From Kalmusia sp. IMI 367209 (taxonomy: Eukaryota; Ascomycota; Dothideomycetes; Pleosporales; Didymosphaeriaceae), in NCBI GenBank assembly GCA_027946365.1, contig JAPEUQ010000013.1, positions 434,001 through 498,000 of the forward strand: DNA of 64,000 bases. Reading direction: 5' to 3'. Positions 11,694 to 21,660 of this stretch are shown here, piece by piece. A program made the position numbers and the translations under genes. The notes beneath the pieces were generated by a model. That model saw only the letters and a list, made by a program, of their open reading frames with translations. It made no database searches and was not told where the DNA came from. Within the stretch, counting starts at the first letter, position 1; every line of letters starts with the position of its first letter.

Positions 11694-13052
11694 ATGGCTT
11701 CCGTGGAAAAGAAGAAGATCCGTCTGGCAGCCTTCATTTACTCTGGTCAGCAAACGCAAATTTGGAGACATCCCAACATTCACGCCCACGAAAGCCTTGA
11801 TGTTGATTACTACATCTCATACGCTCAGCTCGCAGAAAGCGCTAAGTTCGACACGCTGTTCTTAGCAGACGGCGCCTCTTTTCCTTCCGTGCCTCTCGCG
11901 AAACATCAGTGGAGCGTCAGCACTTTCGAGCCTGCAACTCTGTTTTCTGCCATTGCTGCGCGAACGGAGCACATTGGGCTGGTGTACACCGCAAGTGTGA
12001 GCGACAATGAGCCTACGCATGTTGCGCGACAGCTCGCAAGCCTCGACCACATTAGCCATGGCCGCGCAGGATGGAACGTGGTCACTACTCAGGGTCCTGG
12101 ATCGCTCAATGTAGGGGTTCCACCAGAAGAAGCGAAGGATAGCGCTGCGAAATATCGACGCGCGCGTTCATTCTTGTCCGCGGTGCAGACTCTCTGGGAT
12201 AGTTTTGAAGATGATGCTTTGCTACGAGACAAACAAAACGGCATATATGTTGATCTTAACAAAGTACATTGGCCGAATATCGATGACGGGCTGTACAAGA
12301 TCAACCAGCCTCTTAAGGTTGAGCGTCCAGTCCAGGGTTATCCAGTGATCGCACAAGCTGGTACTTCTCCAGAGGGAATTGCATTTGGGGGTTCAACAGC
12401 TGACCTAATTTACTGCGCTAATTATTCCATTGAGGATGGGCAGAGGACGTATCGTGCGCTGAAGAATGCGGCGAAGAATGCTGGAAGAAATCCTGACCAT
12501 CTCGTTATTCTCACTGGCGCGGCTGTGATCTGGGGCGAAACGCAAGAAGAAGCTGAGCGTAAATTGGATGAGGCGACGTCGCTGTGGCCCATAGAAGTCG
12601 CTGTGGCAAATTTGGGCATCGACTTCGGTGACGCAGACATTGACTCCCCATTTCCGGAAGCTTACGTTGCGAAGTTCTCACAAGGCCGCTCAGCTGCTAT
12701 CGCATCCTTTGCGCACCAGAATGACTTAACGATACGACAAACAGCTGAGAGGTGCTCCATTGGACTCGGTCATCGGCCTCTAGTTGGTACAACTCAGTCT
12801 ATTGCAGATGATTTGCAAGCATGGGTTGAAGAAGGGGCTACGGATGGGTTTGCGGTAATTCAGCCGCTTTTGATCGATGGACTGCGTGACTTTACTACCC
12901 ATATTGTCCCTGAGCTTGTTAAGCGAGGACTCTTCCGTTCAGAGTATGAAGGCAAGACGTTGAGGGAGAATTTGGGGTCGCCTAGGCCAGAAAACCGTTA
13001 TGTCTTGAGAGAACAGACTATATCGAGTTCGGAAGTCAAGGGACCACAATGA
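11694..13052 (+). CDS. FMN-dependent monooxygenase, NtaA/SnaA/DszA family
   Basis: A single exon of 452 residues, the usual length for this luciferase-like (TIM-barrel) family. Recognisable parts are the N-terminal strand RLAAFIYSG, the FEPATLFSAIAARTEHIGL segment, the phosphate-binding SHGRAGWNVVTT motif, PVIAQAGTSPEG, and the C-terminal DGFAVIQP. Members use FMNH2 from a partner reductase to hydroxylate or cleave substrates such as nitrilotriacetate, dibenzothiophene sulfone or other sulfur or nitrogen compounds. No reductase gene is visible nearby. The ATG at 11694 is chosen because upstream in-frame sequence has no other ATG. It is divergent from an ACS transporter. The substrate is unknown. 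Confidence 0.93.
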   Translation: MASVEKKKIRLAAFIYSGQQTQIWRHPNIHAHESLDVDYYISYAQLAESAKFDTLFLADGASFPSVPLAKHQWSVSTFEPATLFSAIAARTEHIGLVYTASVSDNEPTHVARQLASLDHISHGRAGWNVVTTQGPGSLNVGVPPEEAKDSAAKYRRARSFLSAVQTLWDSFEDDALLRDKQNGIYVDLNKVHWPNIDDGLYKINQPLKVERPVQGYPVIAQAGTSPEGIAFGGSTADLIYCANYSIEDGQRTYRALKNAAKNAGRNPDHLVILTGAAVIWGETQEEAERKLDEATSLWPIEVAVANLGIDFGDADIDSPFPEAYVAKFSQGRSAAIASFAHQNDLTIRQTAERCSIGLGHRPLVGTTQSIADDLQAWVEEGATDGFAVIQPLLIDGLRDFTTHIVPELVKRGLFRSEYEGKTLRENLGSPRPENRYVLREQTISSSEVKGPQ

Positions 13053-13217
13053 TGTATATAAAGGGCACGAACGTAAGATAACACATCATACACACTACGT
13101 GTACAAGGAGTATCTCGTTCTCAAGGATGAGGAGCTGAATGCCCAAAGAGTAACTTGAATATGTCCAGCATCGAATAGAAGTAAAAGTGCAGCCTCGTAG
13201 CTCTTAAGACTTCAGCC
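13053..13217. other. Short convergent spacer
   Basis: This spacer of 165 bp lies between the convergent stops of the monooxygenase and the LysM protein and must hold both 3' ends. Nothing else is seen. Confidence 0.5.
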
Positions 13218-14452
13218 CTAAGCTATAGCCAAGCAGTAGTTCACGTTGTTGTACAAGTTTCCACACCTAGAGTTCACACCTTTGTTCAACTTCTTGATCG
13301 TTCCAATAGCAACACCGTTAGCTATCTCGATAGAACGGCAGCCATCCTCGGGCTGAACAGAGTACCATTGAGAGCAGTCTGCCGGGGCACCTGCAAATTT
13401 CATGCCGATAGGCTCACCATCACCAACACTGACAGTGGAAGTGGGATATGAGCCAGTGATGGTTGGCGGAGGCGCAGCGACCGGCGTAGTCTCAGTGGGT
13501 GGGGTCGATTTCGCAGGTTCAGCTGGCGAAGGGGTTGCCGTAGGTGCAGGCTTCTCTGATGGGATCGGCGCAGGTGTAACCACAGACGTAGTCTCACTTC
13601 TCTCACCCGGGTTTTCAACTACCGTCGGTGTGCCCTCGACATCACCAATCGTGTCCGGATCGCAAGTTCTGCCAATGCCAGTCCAGCCTATCAGACGGTT
13701 CGCAATATCGCTAGAGTAGCAGTGTGTAGCGCGACCCTTCCCAAGATTGCCCGAATCGTCGATCATGCCGGAGTTGTAGATACGAGCACCCTTGTAGTAC
13801 CTGCTGTCGTCGCCCACACCAGCTTCCTCGACTGTCTGCTGGAGACCGCCTCCACTCGCAGTACCAGTCACCCCGTCGTTGATCATACCCTTGATTTGGG
13901 CGTCGGGGCAAGGAGTCGATAGGCCGACGCCCTTGTCTTCGTCATTGCAAGTGTGATCACCATTAGCGTCCTGGAAGAGTCCTGGGTTGCGGGTGCCCTC
14001 AGTAGGTGAGTAGGAAGTAGGGATTCGGACGCAGCCGTTAGACTCTTGCATCATGACGGCAAGGATGAAGCGGTGGTCTAAACCAGATGCCGAAGCAGCG
14101 GCTTCGATACCAGATTTGATGACTGCGACTTCGGCTTCGGTGTTAGGGCCCCATTCTTTGAGGCAGCCGGTTTCGTCTATCTTATTCATCATCACCTCGT
14201 AGTTGGCTTCCCACCTATAACAGTCAGGCGGAGCATAAGACTATTTGTAAATTCTACTCACATAGACTCATAATCAATCCAAGAGGATTTGGCAGGCCAC
14301 CCTTGCTCGACTGTGCCATCACCACCAAAGATTTTGTACTCAGGAGCCTGAGCTGCAAGAGAGCGGGCGTTGCGGGGAAAAGAAGCTGCTGGAGCGGCGC
14401 GTGAGAGTCCAATTATGCTGCTAGCAGCAAAAAGCAATTGGAAGGCAATCAT
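13218..14452 (-). CDS. Secreted lysozyme-like (SLT-fold) protein with C-terminal LysM
   Basis: Exons 14452-14262 and 14214-13218 give 395 residues. Residues 1-19 form a signal peptide ending in GLSRA. About residues 80-230 resemble a lysozyme/soluble lytic transglycosylase fold: LDHRFILAVMMQESNGC places Glu121 where the catalytic acid of this fold sits, followed by NPGLFQDANG and a Tyr-rich helix. A Pro/Thr/Ala-rich linker follows (about 260-335). The last 50 residues match a fungal LysM domain (YSVQPEDGC, LNKGVNSRCGNLY, YCLA). LysM binds chitin or peptidoglycan oligomers. I infer a secreted cell-wall binding hydrolase or effector that could act on bacterial peptidoglycan. Whether it is catalytic cannot be read from the sequence. 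Confidence 0.85.
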
Positions 14453-15812
14453 GATTAATGAATGACAAGAACGAACGCAAAGTCAAGGAACGAATGGAGA
14501 TCAAATGAGTGAATGAGAATAGAAGCACAGCTTGTGTGCTTGCTGAGTTTCGGGGCAATGCGTACATTAGATATACGCGGTAGCCAAAAAGAGGCGTTGG
14601 CACGGACATGAGAATTGGCTAGTCACCCCTTGGGGGATTTCCTAGCTTTCGTTCTCGCACCCCCTAGTCAAGGATGTTCCTTTTCCGAAGTAGATCCTGC
14701 GAAGCCTATGAATACGGCTTTTCAGACGATTTGGCATTTAAAAACAAACATTGTTATTGCAAGCCAAGCTAGACTCATATGAAGACATAACTCTGACTGA
14801 ACAGCGCGCTTTTCATTTTGACTTTTCCAGTGTTGATAGAGGAGGAGTGCTCGTCGTGCTACAGATGTTTTTTTTAACAGAAATAGCCACGACTAGAACT
14901 CATCTTGCGCTTGTGTCATTGTCCTCGATATTCTCCAAACCGAAAATGTGCGTGCATCGAATGATCGATGCACGCCATATCGGACCTGGATGTGAAGCCA
15001 CGACAAGCATCGGAGATTTCGCAACTGAACGTTTGAAACGAAAGCAAGCCACGCTGTCCGACCACACATAACGCCGCTTACTCCGCTGTAACACGTCATG
15101 TGCTCTGTTCGACAGCAGAATAACCATACCAATATTTAAGGCGGAATCTTGTCGCTCACAACATGGTATATCTGTTTCTAGAACGAACGTCCATTGGAAT
15201 TCGATACTGCCTTGCGCTAAGTGATCCAGAGATTAATGCATCCTTCACGTTACAGGAGGAAAAGGTTAGGTAAAGAGTACGCTTCCCGTTCGGTTTACGG
15301 CCGTAGGTCTTCAAGAACCACATTTCTTCTGAAAGTGTTTCAACAAGCGAAGCCTCGCCTGAGGAGTGACTTCAGGCTAGAAAGAGCAGCTTCCTCTCAT
15401 GATTGAATATCCCCGGTTGTTGAGGGTGTACCTTTGTTGCGCATCTTCGATTTTGTTGACGAGTAAGGCCATGATGACGGTTCGGAGAGAAATCAGTATC
15501 TATGGCGAGTCCGTTCATCAATGAATTCACTGCTTTTCATAGTAAATATACCCTATAGACGTAGAATGGCTGCGAGAAGTATAGTTGTTACTTGGCTGTC
15601 GAACGTGATTTTCACAAAAAGAAACAAATCGTGTACGGAGTTGCTTGAGTGAAATATGCGACCAGCAGGTTTTATGAACGGGATTTGCAGGCTACCTGAC
15701 CGTATTGAACAGAGTAGATAATAGCTTCTTCTCCTGCGTAAAACTCCTGTTAGGCAAAGCCTGCGATGAAAAAGGCTTGAGTCGTAGAAACAAGTAAGTT
15801 GAATCTACGACC
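14453..15812. other. Intergenic, nothing recognised
   Basis: This stretch of 1.36 kb lies between the starts and stops of two minus-strand genes. Short frames (14751-15071 +, 14893-15132 -, 15692-15889 -) overlap each other and show no domain. Confidence 0.6.
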
Positions 15813-17063
15813 TCAGCCCCTCGCCATCTGCAAAATCTCCAGGATTTCCTCCTTACTCTGGACCTGCCTCGTGCTTCCACCCCAGACATCCGTCATGGTC
15901 ATTTCAGCAACCTTCTTGAGTGTCTCCTCGTCCTCGACTCCCACAGCCTTTAACGAGCCTGGTAGCTCCAGAAGCTTCACAAATTTGGCCACCGCATCCG
16001 CAGCACTCTTCTCTTCCCACTGCGACACCTTGTTGAAAATATTCAGAACCTTCTTCTGAGATTCTATCTGCTGCCCTTTCGTGTCATGGAGGTAGCGCAG
16101 CACGGGAGCCAGCATGATGCAAGTCGTAACGCCGTGCATGACGCCACAAGCGCTGCCGAGCTGGTGTCCGATTGCATGCGAGGGACCCATGGGAATCCTC
16201 CAGTTGAGGAGACCCATCATGGCACTGCGACTGCCCAATTGGCACTCGCTTATGCCGCGCAGCAGCTCTTCTCTGTTCTGATTATTCTCGCCTTCTTTGT
16301 AGTCTTTCAAGCCTTTCAACAACACAGAAAGTGCTTCTTCCATATGATGACTCGCTTCGGGTGTACACAGCTTATTGCACATCGTCTCGACGCAGTGATC
16401 CACGGCTCTCATCCCGGACGATAGCCACAACTTTCGAGGCGAGGTTGAAGCGACTTCTGGATCGAGGAGTATCAGATCCGGCATGGCATTGACGTTCTCA
16501 AAGTGTTGCTTTTTATGCGTTTTGGGGTTTGAGGCTGAGCTAATGTGATTCCATTCGCTTGCGCTCAAGCTAGTTGGGACCACGATAAGCCGGGTTTTTG
16601 GATCTTTCAAACCTTCAGCATTACCTTTCTCTTGATCAACTAATGCTTCCATTCCATCTACTGTATAATTTTCTGGGGCTAAATTCGTGTGCATCAATCG
16701 TGCAATCTTGCATGCATCCGAGTACGAGCTAGAGCCGATGCTAACGAGGGAATCTGCGTTGTTATCGTGCAGCAATTTTGTTATTTCAAGTACATCTTCG
16801 TATGGAGAGTGCGCGCCAACTCCAGACTTCGTAGCAATGACCTGCCGCCCCAGTTTCTGTCGAAGATTCTTGATGACATCAGTGGATGAGTCAAGCGCCT
16901 TGCTGTGAACGACCACGACTCGCTGACAACTGCACTCGTTCAACGCAGTGGCAATATCCTCGAGGTATGTTGAGTTGATAATCGCATGACGACCTTGCCT
17001 GGATGGGATCGGTAGCTGTTGGATCGTTTGCTTTTGCATTCCGTTGTGTAGAAAGTCCGCCAT
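15813..17063 (-). CDS. Iron-containing alcohol dehydrogenase, maleylacetate reductase-like
   Basis: A single exon of 416 residues starting at the ATG at 17063; further upstream the frame is open but lacks an ATG. The N-terminal Rossmann-like half has RVVVVHSKAL and a GSSSYSDACKIA loop in place of the usual GGGS nucleotide-binding turn. The C-terminal all-helical half has the metal ligands: an Asp/His pair in GMRAVDHCVE and the two histidines of GPSHAIGHQLG, then GVTTCIMLAPVL. Family members use NAD(P)H and a divalent metal, and the maleylacetate reductase branch acts in hydroxyquinol and resorcinol breakdown. The assignment to that branch is an inference. It is divergent from an AlcR-like regulator at 18313. 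Confidence 0.88.
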   Translation of the reverse strand: MADFLHNGMQKQTIQQLPIPSRQGRHAIINSTYLEDIATALNECSCQRVVVVHSKALDSSTDVIKNLRQKLGRQVIATKSGVGAHSPYEDVLEITKLLHDNNADSLVSIGSSSYSDACKIARLMHTNLAPENYTVDGMEALVDQEKGNAEGLKDPKTRLIVVPTSLSASEWNHISSASNPKTHKKQHFENVNAMPDLILLDPEVASTSPRKLWLSSGMRAVDHCVETMCNKLCTPEASHHMEEALSVLLKGLKDYKEGENNQNREELLRGISECQLGSRSAMMGLLNWRIPMGPSHAIGHQLGSACGVMHGVTTCIMLAPVLRYLHDTKGQQIESQKKVLNIFNKVSQWEEKSAADAVAKFVKLLELPGSLKAVGVEDEETLKKVAEMTMTDVWGGSTRQVQSKEEILEILQMARG

Positions 17064-18312
17064 GGCTAGATTTCTGACAATCTGATGATATCTTGTACTT
17101 GTCACTGAAAACGTGTTGCAGCCTGCTGTCAATCTTCTGGCAAGCCTTTATACTCCATATCCAAGTATTTCGGAACGAAGTAGTGCGTATCTCGGATGAT
17201 TCCGATGACGGCAAACTTAGCTCATCCGCTAGTGTCCACCCGCAAGGCTCCGTATAACTAGACGCATAAAGGTAAAGCTCACAGCAAGTAAGACCCGAAT
17301 CGTGATACAAAATTGTTTTTGAGGGCACCTTCAGGAAAGCAAACCATGGTTTGGGGAGGTACTTGCATGGCTTACTGTGTTCGCTTGCCGATATTGACCG
17401 GACACGCAAAACTGCACCACCCAAATGAACCTCCTGTGGTGGGACTGACTTCTTAAATTCGCGCATGTGCGGAGATATCGGCGTCCATTCGAATGGTTAA
17501 TGAATACTGACGCCGCTGATTATGTCGAATATATGCCACCATTGAATAACAACGAATAAGACAGTAGATGTTCTCGTACGAGCACTGTAATGACAATGGC
17601 GTAGAAACATGCACTTAGCTTTGCGGCAGGAAACAAGTGAGCCAGTGATGGAAACTGCAACTTTTCCCGCATAAAGCCATTATTAGAAGGAAATAGTTCA
17701 ATTAGCAGAGTATTCCGGCAGCCATATGAGACCGTATACTGATTGCGTTGGGATACTTTGAGCTCGGTCCTAAGTAATTGTAGCTGAAACTGGACCTCGT
17801 AGCGGAGCGGTGATGCTCATTCTGCATTGTCATGCAACCCATCGGCGTCCGAACTGCTTCGAGAAAATTTGGATAATAGGCAACTCAATCGATAAAAATG
17901 TATACCAAATGTCTGTGGTCTGAGCATGTTTTGAAATTGTTTTCTAAGCAAGTCGTGGGCGGCGAAATCAATCTGGCGCAGTTGGTGCTGGGGTCCTACA
18001 TGTATCTATAAACCTTAGAATAGCTTTGGGTAGCAAGAAACCAGGCTAGTGTGCCGCTATCGAAGACACACTGCTTTGATTCGCACAATGAGGACAGTGA
18101 GGCGTGCGGAAAACTGGCTTACCCTGCATCTTTGCCCTTCCCCGCAAACGATCTTCCCAAAGTGGGATGGAAAGTGGAGCCCAAAACCACGTGCGGGGTC
18201 GTCCTGCATGAGGGCACACAAGCCCCTCCGCGGCCGTCCTATTTGTGATCCCCTCCTCTAGCGAGCTTCCACCTCTTTTCCCTATTCCGCCATCGGATCC
18301 TGGGTCGCAGTC
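17064..18312. promoter_or_regulatory. Divergent promoter with AlcR-type WGCGG motifs
   Basis: This 1.25-kb spacer lies between the Fe-type dehydrogenase (minus) and the AlcR-like regulator (plus). WGCGG cores, the site bound by Aspergillus AlcR, occur at 17468, 17622, 17801, 17806, 18105 and 18192 on the plus strand, including an abutting direct repeat AGCGGAGCGG at 17801-17810. CCGCW on the other strand appears near 17226, 17240 and elsewhere. A minus frame at 16891-17466 overlaps the dehydrogenase start. It has no domain I recognise and is not called. Confidence 0.35.
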
Positions 18313-21186
18313 ATGAATTTTGTAGACGTCCAGCCCCAATCTTTCCTCGACTATGCGTGGACGTCGCCTTCTGCAGCGAGTGCGAATGCGCCGAAATCGG
18401 CGAGGACGAGCAGGAAGCAAAATCGGTGCTGCGACCAGTGGTAAGTAAACTTCTCAAGGATCGCGCTTCGTCGAATGTGGAACCATAATTCCATGAGCAC
18501 CTTGGTGGCAATTTAGCGCCATTATATGCATTCATCGCTTCGCCGTTTCGATGGTGAACTGACGTTTATCTCAGCCGGAAAGGAAAGAGGGCGTGCGATG
18601 CCGCCATCTTAGAAGACGCTTTGCTGAACTCGAATGTGTCCAATGGAGAAAATCCGATCACTTTCCATTATAGCGGTATGCACATCGTAGCGACGGGTAA
18701 TGGGACAAATTATTGACAACACAGATGTCTTTGGGCCCCTGGCGCCCTGCGGCAACTGCGAGAAGACGAAGAAGACGTGCACATTTGAATGGCTTCGTTC
18801 GCAACGCGTTCTGCAAGCAAGTGCACCACAGACGAGCTCGTTACCACCCGCGAAGAAGCGGCGTACAAATTGCAATCCTTTGCAAGAGCGCAGAGAGGGA
18901 AGCCAAAAGTCGGATGGTCCGCAGGCCCCGCAATGGACCGTTACGTCTGATGTCGGGATTGGAGGAACATGGTCATCACAGGCCGACCCAGTCAACGTTG
19001 GACTGACCTTTGCAGACTTCCCGTGCGGAATACCAGCGTTTGATGATGGTCTAACTCCTTCGTTCCAGTACGATTATGCGCCGACCGAATTCTTGTGGAA
19101 TGGTACACCTATGATGGATGAAATCACCCAGCGCAACCACCTCGAGGAACAACGGGATACTGCAGCACTCGACCCAGACTCCGGCCACGGTTCTTCCATT
19201 CATACAGCATCCTCAGAAGATGTTGACGGGCGCACCGAAAGTTCTAGTCCAAGTATAGGGTCCGTTGGTGGGGTCGTACGGCCCCTTCCTCGCAAACGAA
19301 GGCGGCGCGGTTCGTCAAGCACTATGTCGACCAGCACCATTTCCCACTCGTCAATAGCCCTCACAAATGATTTGCTGTCGTCCGCAAATAGCGTGTTCTT
19401 GGCAGACGGCCTGCTGAGAATCTACCACGATAGCTTCGAGACTCATCTGTCCTGTTGGTTGACCGAAAAGACTTGTCCATATAGCAAAGACTGTGATGTT
19501 TCTCTACCGAAGAATTGTGGTCCAGATTGGAACCGTATTTACCACCGAGTGTTCAAATTGGATCAATCGCCCTCGGTGAGAGGGAGGTTGTTGTCTCTGA
19601 CAGAAGACAGAACAGCCTCAAGAGCGTTGAATCTAGCCATCTTCTCGTTTGCATCGCAGTGGGCTGTGCCTGAATCAAAACGCAAGATCAGGTACCCTTT
19701 CCACGTCGACGAGCACACAGGAAACTTTGAAGAATCTAAAGCGACTTCAAACCATGCCAATTTTGATCGCCCACTCCAGCTAACAGCCTGGCATCAGGCT
19801 CGCAAAGCGCTAAATGAAGCGGCCGATATCGAGTCTTTCCGGGTTGTACTTGCGCATATTGTCTTCTCGCTAACACAGAAGCCAACGGACACGCTGGAGG
19901 AATCTAAGCCGAAGATGGCAGGTGAAGAAACTTCGGAAGCGGTGGAAGTGAAAGTTGAAAAAGACGGTGACATCGAGGAATGCGAAGATCTCCTTTCAAA
20001 ATTGGACCTGACCATGAACGATGATGGACCACCCCTTCATCTCGAGCAAGGCCTACGGCTGATCCATTCCCTGCGTTCACGAATGACAATGACTGGTGCT
20101 TTTGGGGGGCGACGGAAGAAGAAGCCAAGATGTTGGAAGCACCTCCAAGCTGCCGGGCTAGAATCTGCTGATCGAGCGACCGTTGACGTACTCTTCTGGC
20201 TCGGTATTATGTTTGATACTTTATCCTCGGCAATGCACAAACGACCACTGGTCGTTTCCCTGGAAGATAGTGACCTACCGGCCATCAAGAGTATCGTACG
20301 TGAAGACGGGTCTGCCGTAGAAGCAATAGCCACATCAGACCCGAAAGCAGAAGATTTTTGGGACGACTACCTATTCAGACGCCAGCGTAAGCGAAGGCAG
20401 CGTACGGCGGTCAGATGGCCTTGTTCGGAGAATCAGGCCGCCTCGCTTCTATGTGAAGCAGCTCCCATCAAAGTGCTACTCTTCCGTAAGGTGACTCGGA
20501 TTCAAACGTTACTCTCTCGCCACGCGCCGGGTGAGAAGATCGAGGCCGCCGTCCACAGTGCATTAGAAGTCTACGAGCACTGGCAAAGGATGTATGCACC
20601 GTTAATTCGCGATTGTGTCGACAACCACAACGACCTCCCAGAGCGAGTCCAATCGTGGTACGTCTGCTTGGCAGGGCATTGGCACCTTGCTACGTTGCTA
20701 TTAGCGGATCTGATCGAAACTATGGACGAGACAGAATCCGGCATGGAGTCAAGACGTCGCGAGAGGGACTCTCTGAACTTCATCTCCAGGTTTAGAGAGG
20801 AGAATTGCCGCTCGCTATCTGACATCGCAAGATGTGCTTGTTCACAAGAGGACAATATTCTTTCTCAATCAAGAACAGGCCTTTTCTCCATAGGACAAGG
20901 AGCGCTCTTGTCCGAGCCTTGGTCAGATGTTCTTGTCCGGGCTTTCGCGACCGCTGGAGCTATATTGCTAGAACCTGCAGCGTCGCCAGATGCTAGCAGT
21001 CTAGGACAAGACGATGCATTCAAGCGAGCAGAAGACTGCATAAAAGCGCTGCGTTTTCTTGGGGCAAGGTCGGACAAGGCTCTCTCGGCGGCGAATATTT
21101 TGGGAGGCGAGCTGAAGCGGAGAAAAGAAAGAGAGTACAAGCTCTTTCCCATGTTAGGTTCAAATGAGGTAGCCTGTTGGGGGTGA
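18313..21186 (+). CDS. AlcR-like Zn(II)2Cys6 transcription factor
   Basis: Exons 18313-18440, 18575-18675 and 18725-21186 give 896 residues. Only the spliced model restores the zinc cluster: CDQC (40-43), RKGKRAC (ending at Cys50), then a 34-residue insertion, and CGNC (85-88) with Cys95, followed by TFEWLRSQ. Aspergillus AlcR has the same arrangement, a zinc cluster with an unusually long third-to-fourth cysteine loop followed by a TFNWLSSQ-like sequence, so I place it in that family. It also has a basic, Ser-rich stretch (PRKRRRRGSSS) and a long regulatory region with weak fungal-TF middle homology. It acts in the nucleus. The divergent Fe-type dehydrogenase is the obvious candidate target, which is an inference. 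Confidence 0.85.
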
Positions 21187-21660
21187 AGCAATCATAATAT
21201 CGCTTGCCGAGACGGTATACCAAAGTTACGCTGAACTTTACAGTAGCGCGCTGTGAGTTATGGTTTAGGTGATCTATGACTCAAACACTGCCTCTCGTAA
21301 GATTATCTCAACGACTGGTAGAGGACGCGATTATTATCATCGCTTGTATGATTAGAAGTAAAATTCTCATTCCCACACAAGGCTGTAACCTAAAGATGGA
21401 ACGAGTGACGTGGAACAGAACGCGTTGATATCGCGTACAATCATGTGATCTCGTGCCATCATGCTAGCAGGGACTAGGCGCAACAGGTGAAGCACGACCT
21501 TTGTACCGTGCCTTCACTATATAAAGCAACTTCTGCATCCCGAGTCTCTGCTTGCTCGGCAACCTTGAATTTCAGCGCCTCGTCACCCTTTTCCTCAAGT
21601 CACCGCGACACTATCTCGATTCCTACTGCATGCGCGACTGACGTTGTGCTACCATCAACA
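21187..21660. promoter_or_regulatory. Promoter of the nuclease gene, TATA-like box
   Basis: This 474-bp spacer contains TATATAAAG at 21518-21526, about 135 bp upstream of the ATG at 21661, followed by a CT-rich leader. The position fits a TATA element and a pyrimidine-rich transcription start region. Confidence 0.4.

Noticed and set aside
16891..17466. 191-codon minus frame upstream of and overlapping the Fe-type dehydrogenase
   Set aside because: Its second half is an out-of-frame shadow of the dehydrogenase; the first half matches no ring-cleavage enzyme or other family I know.
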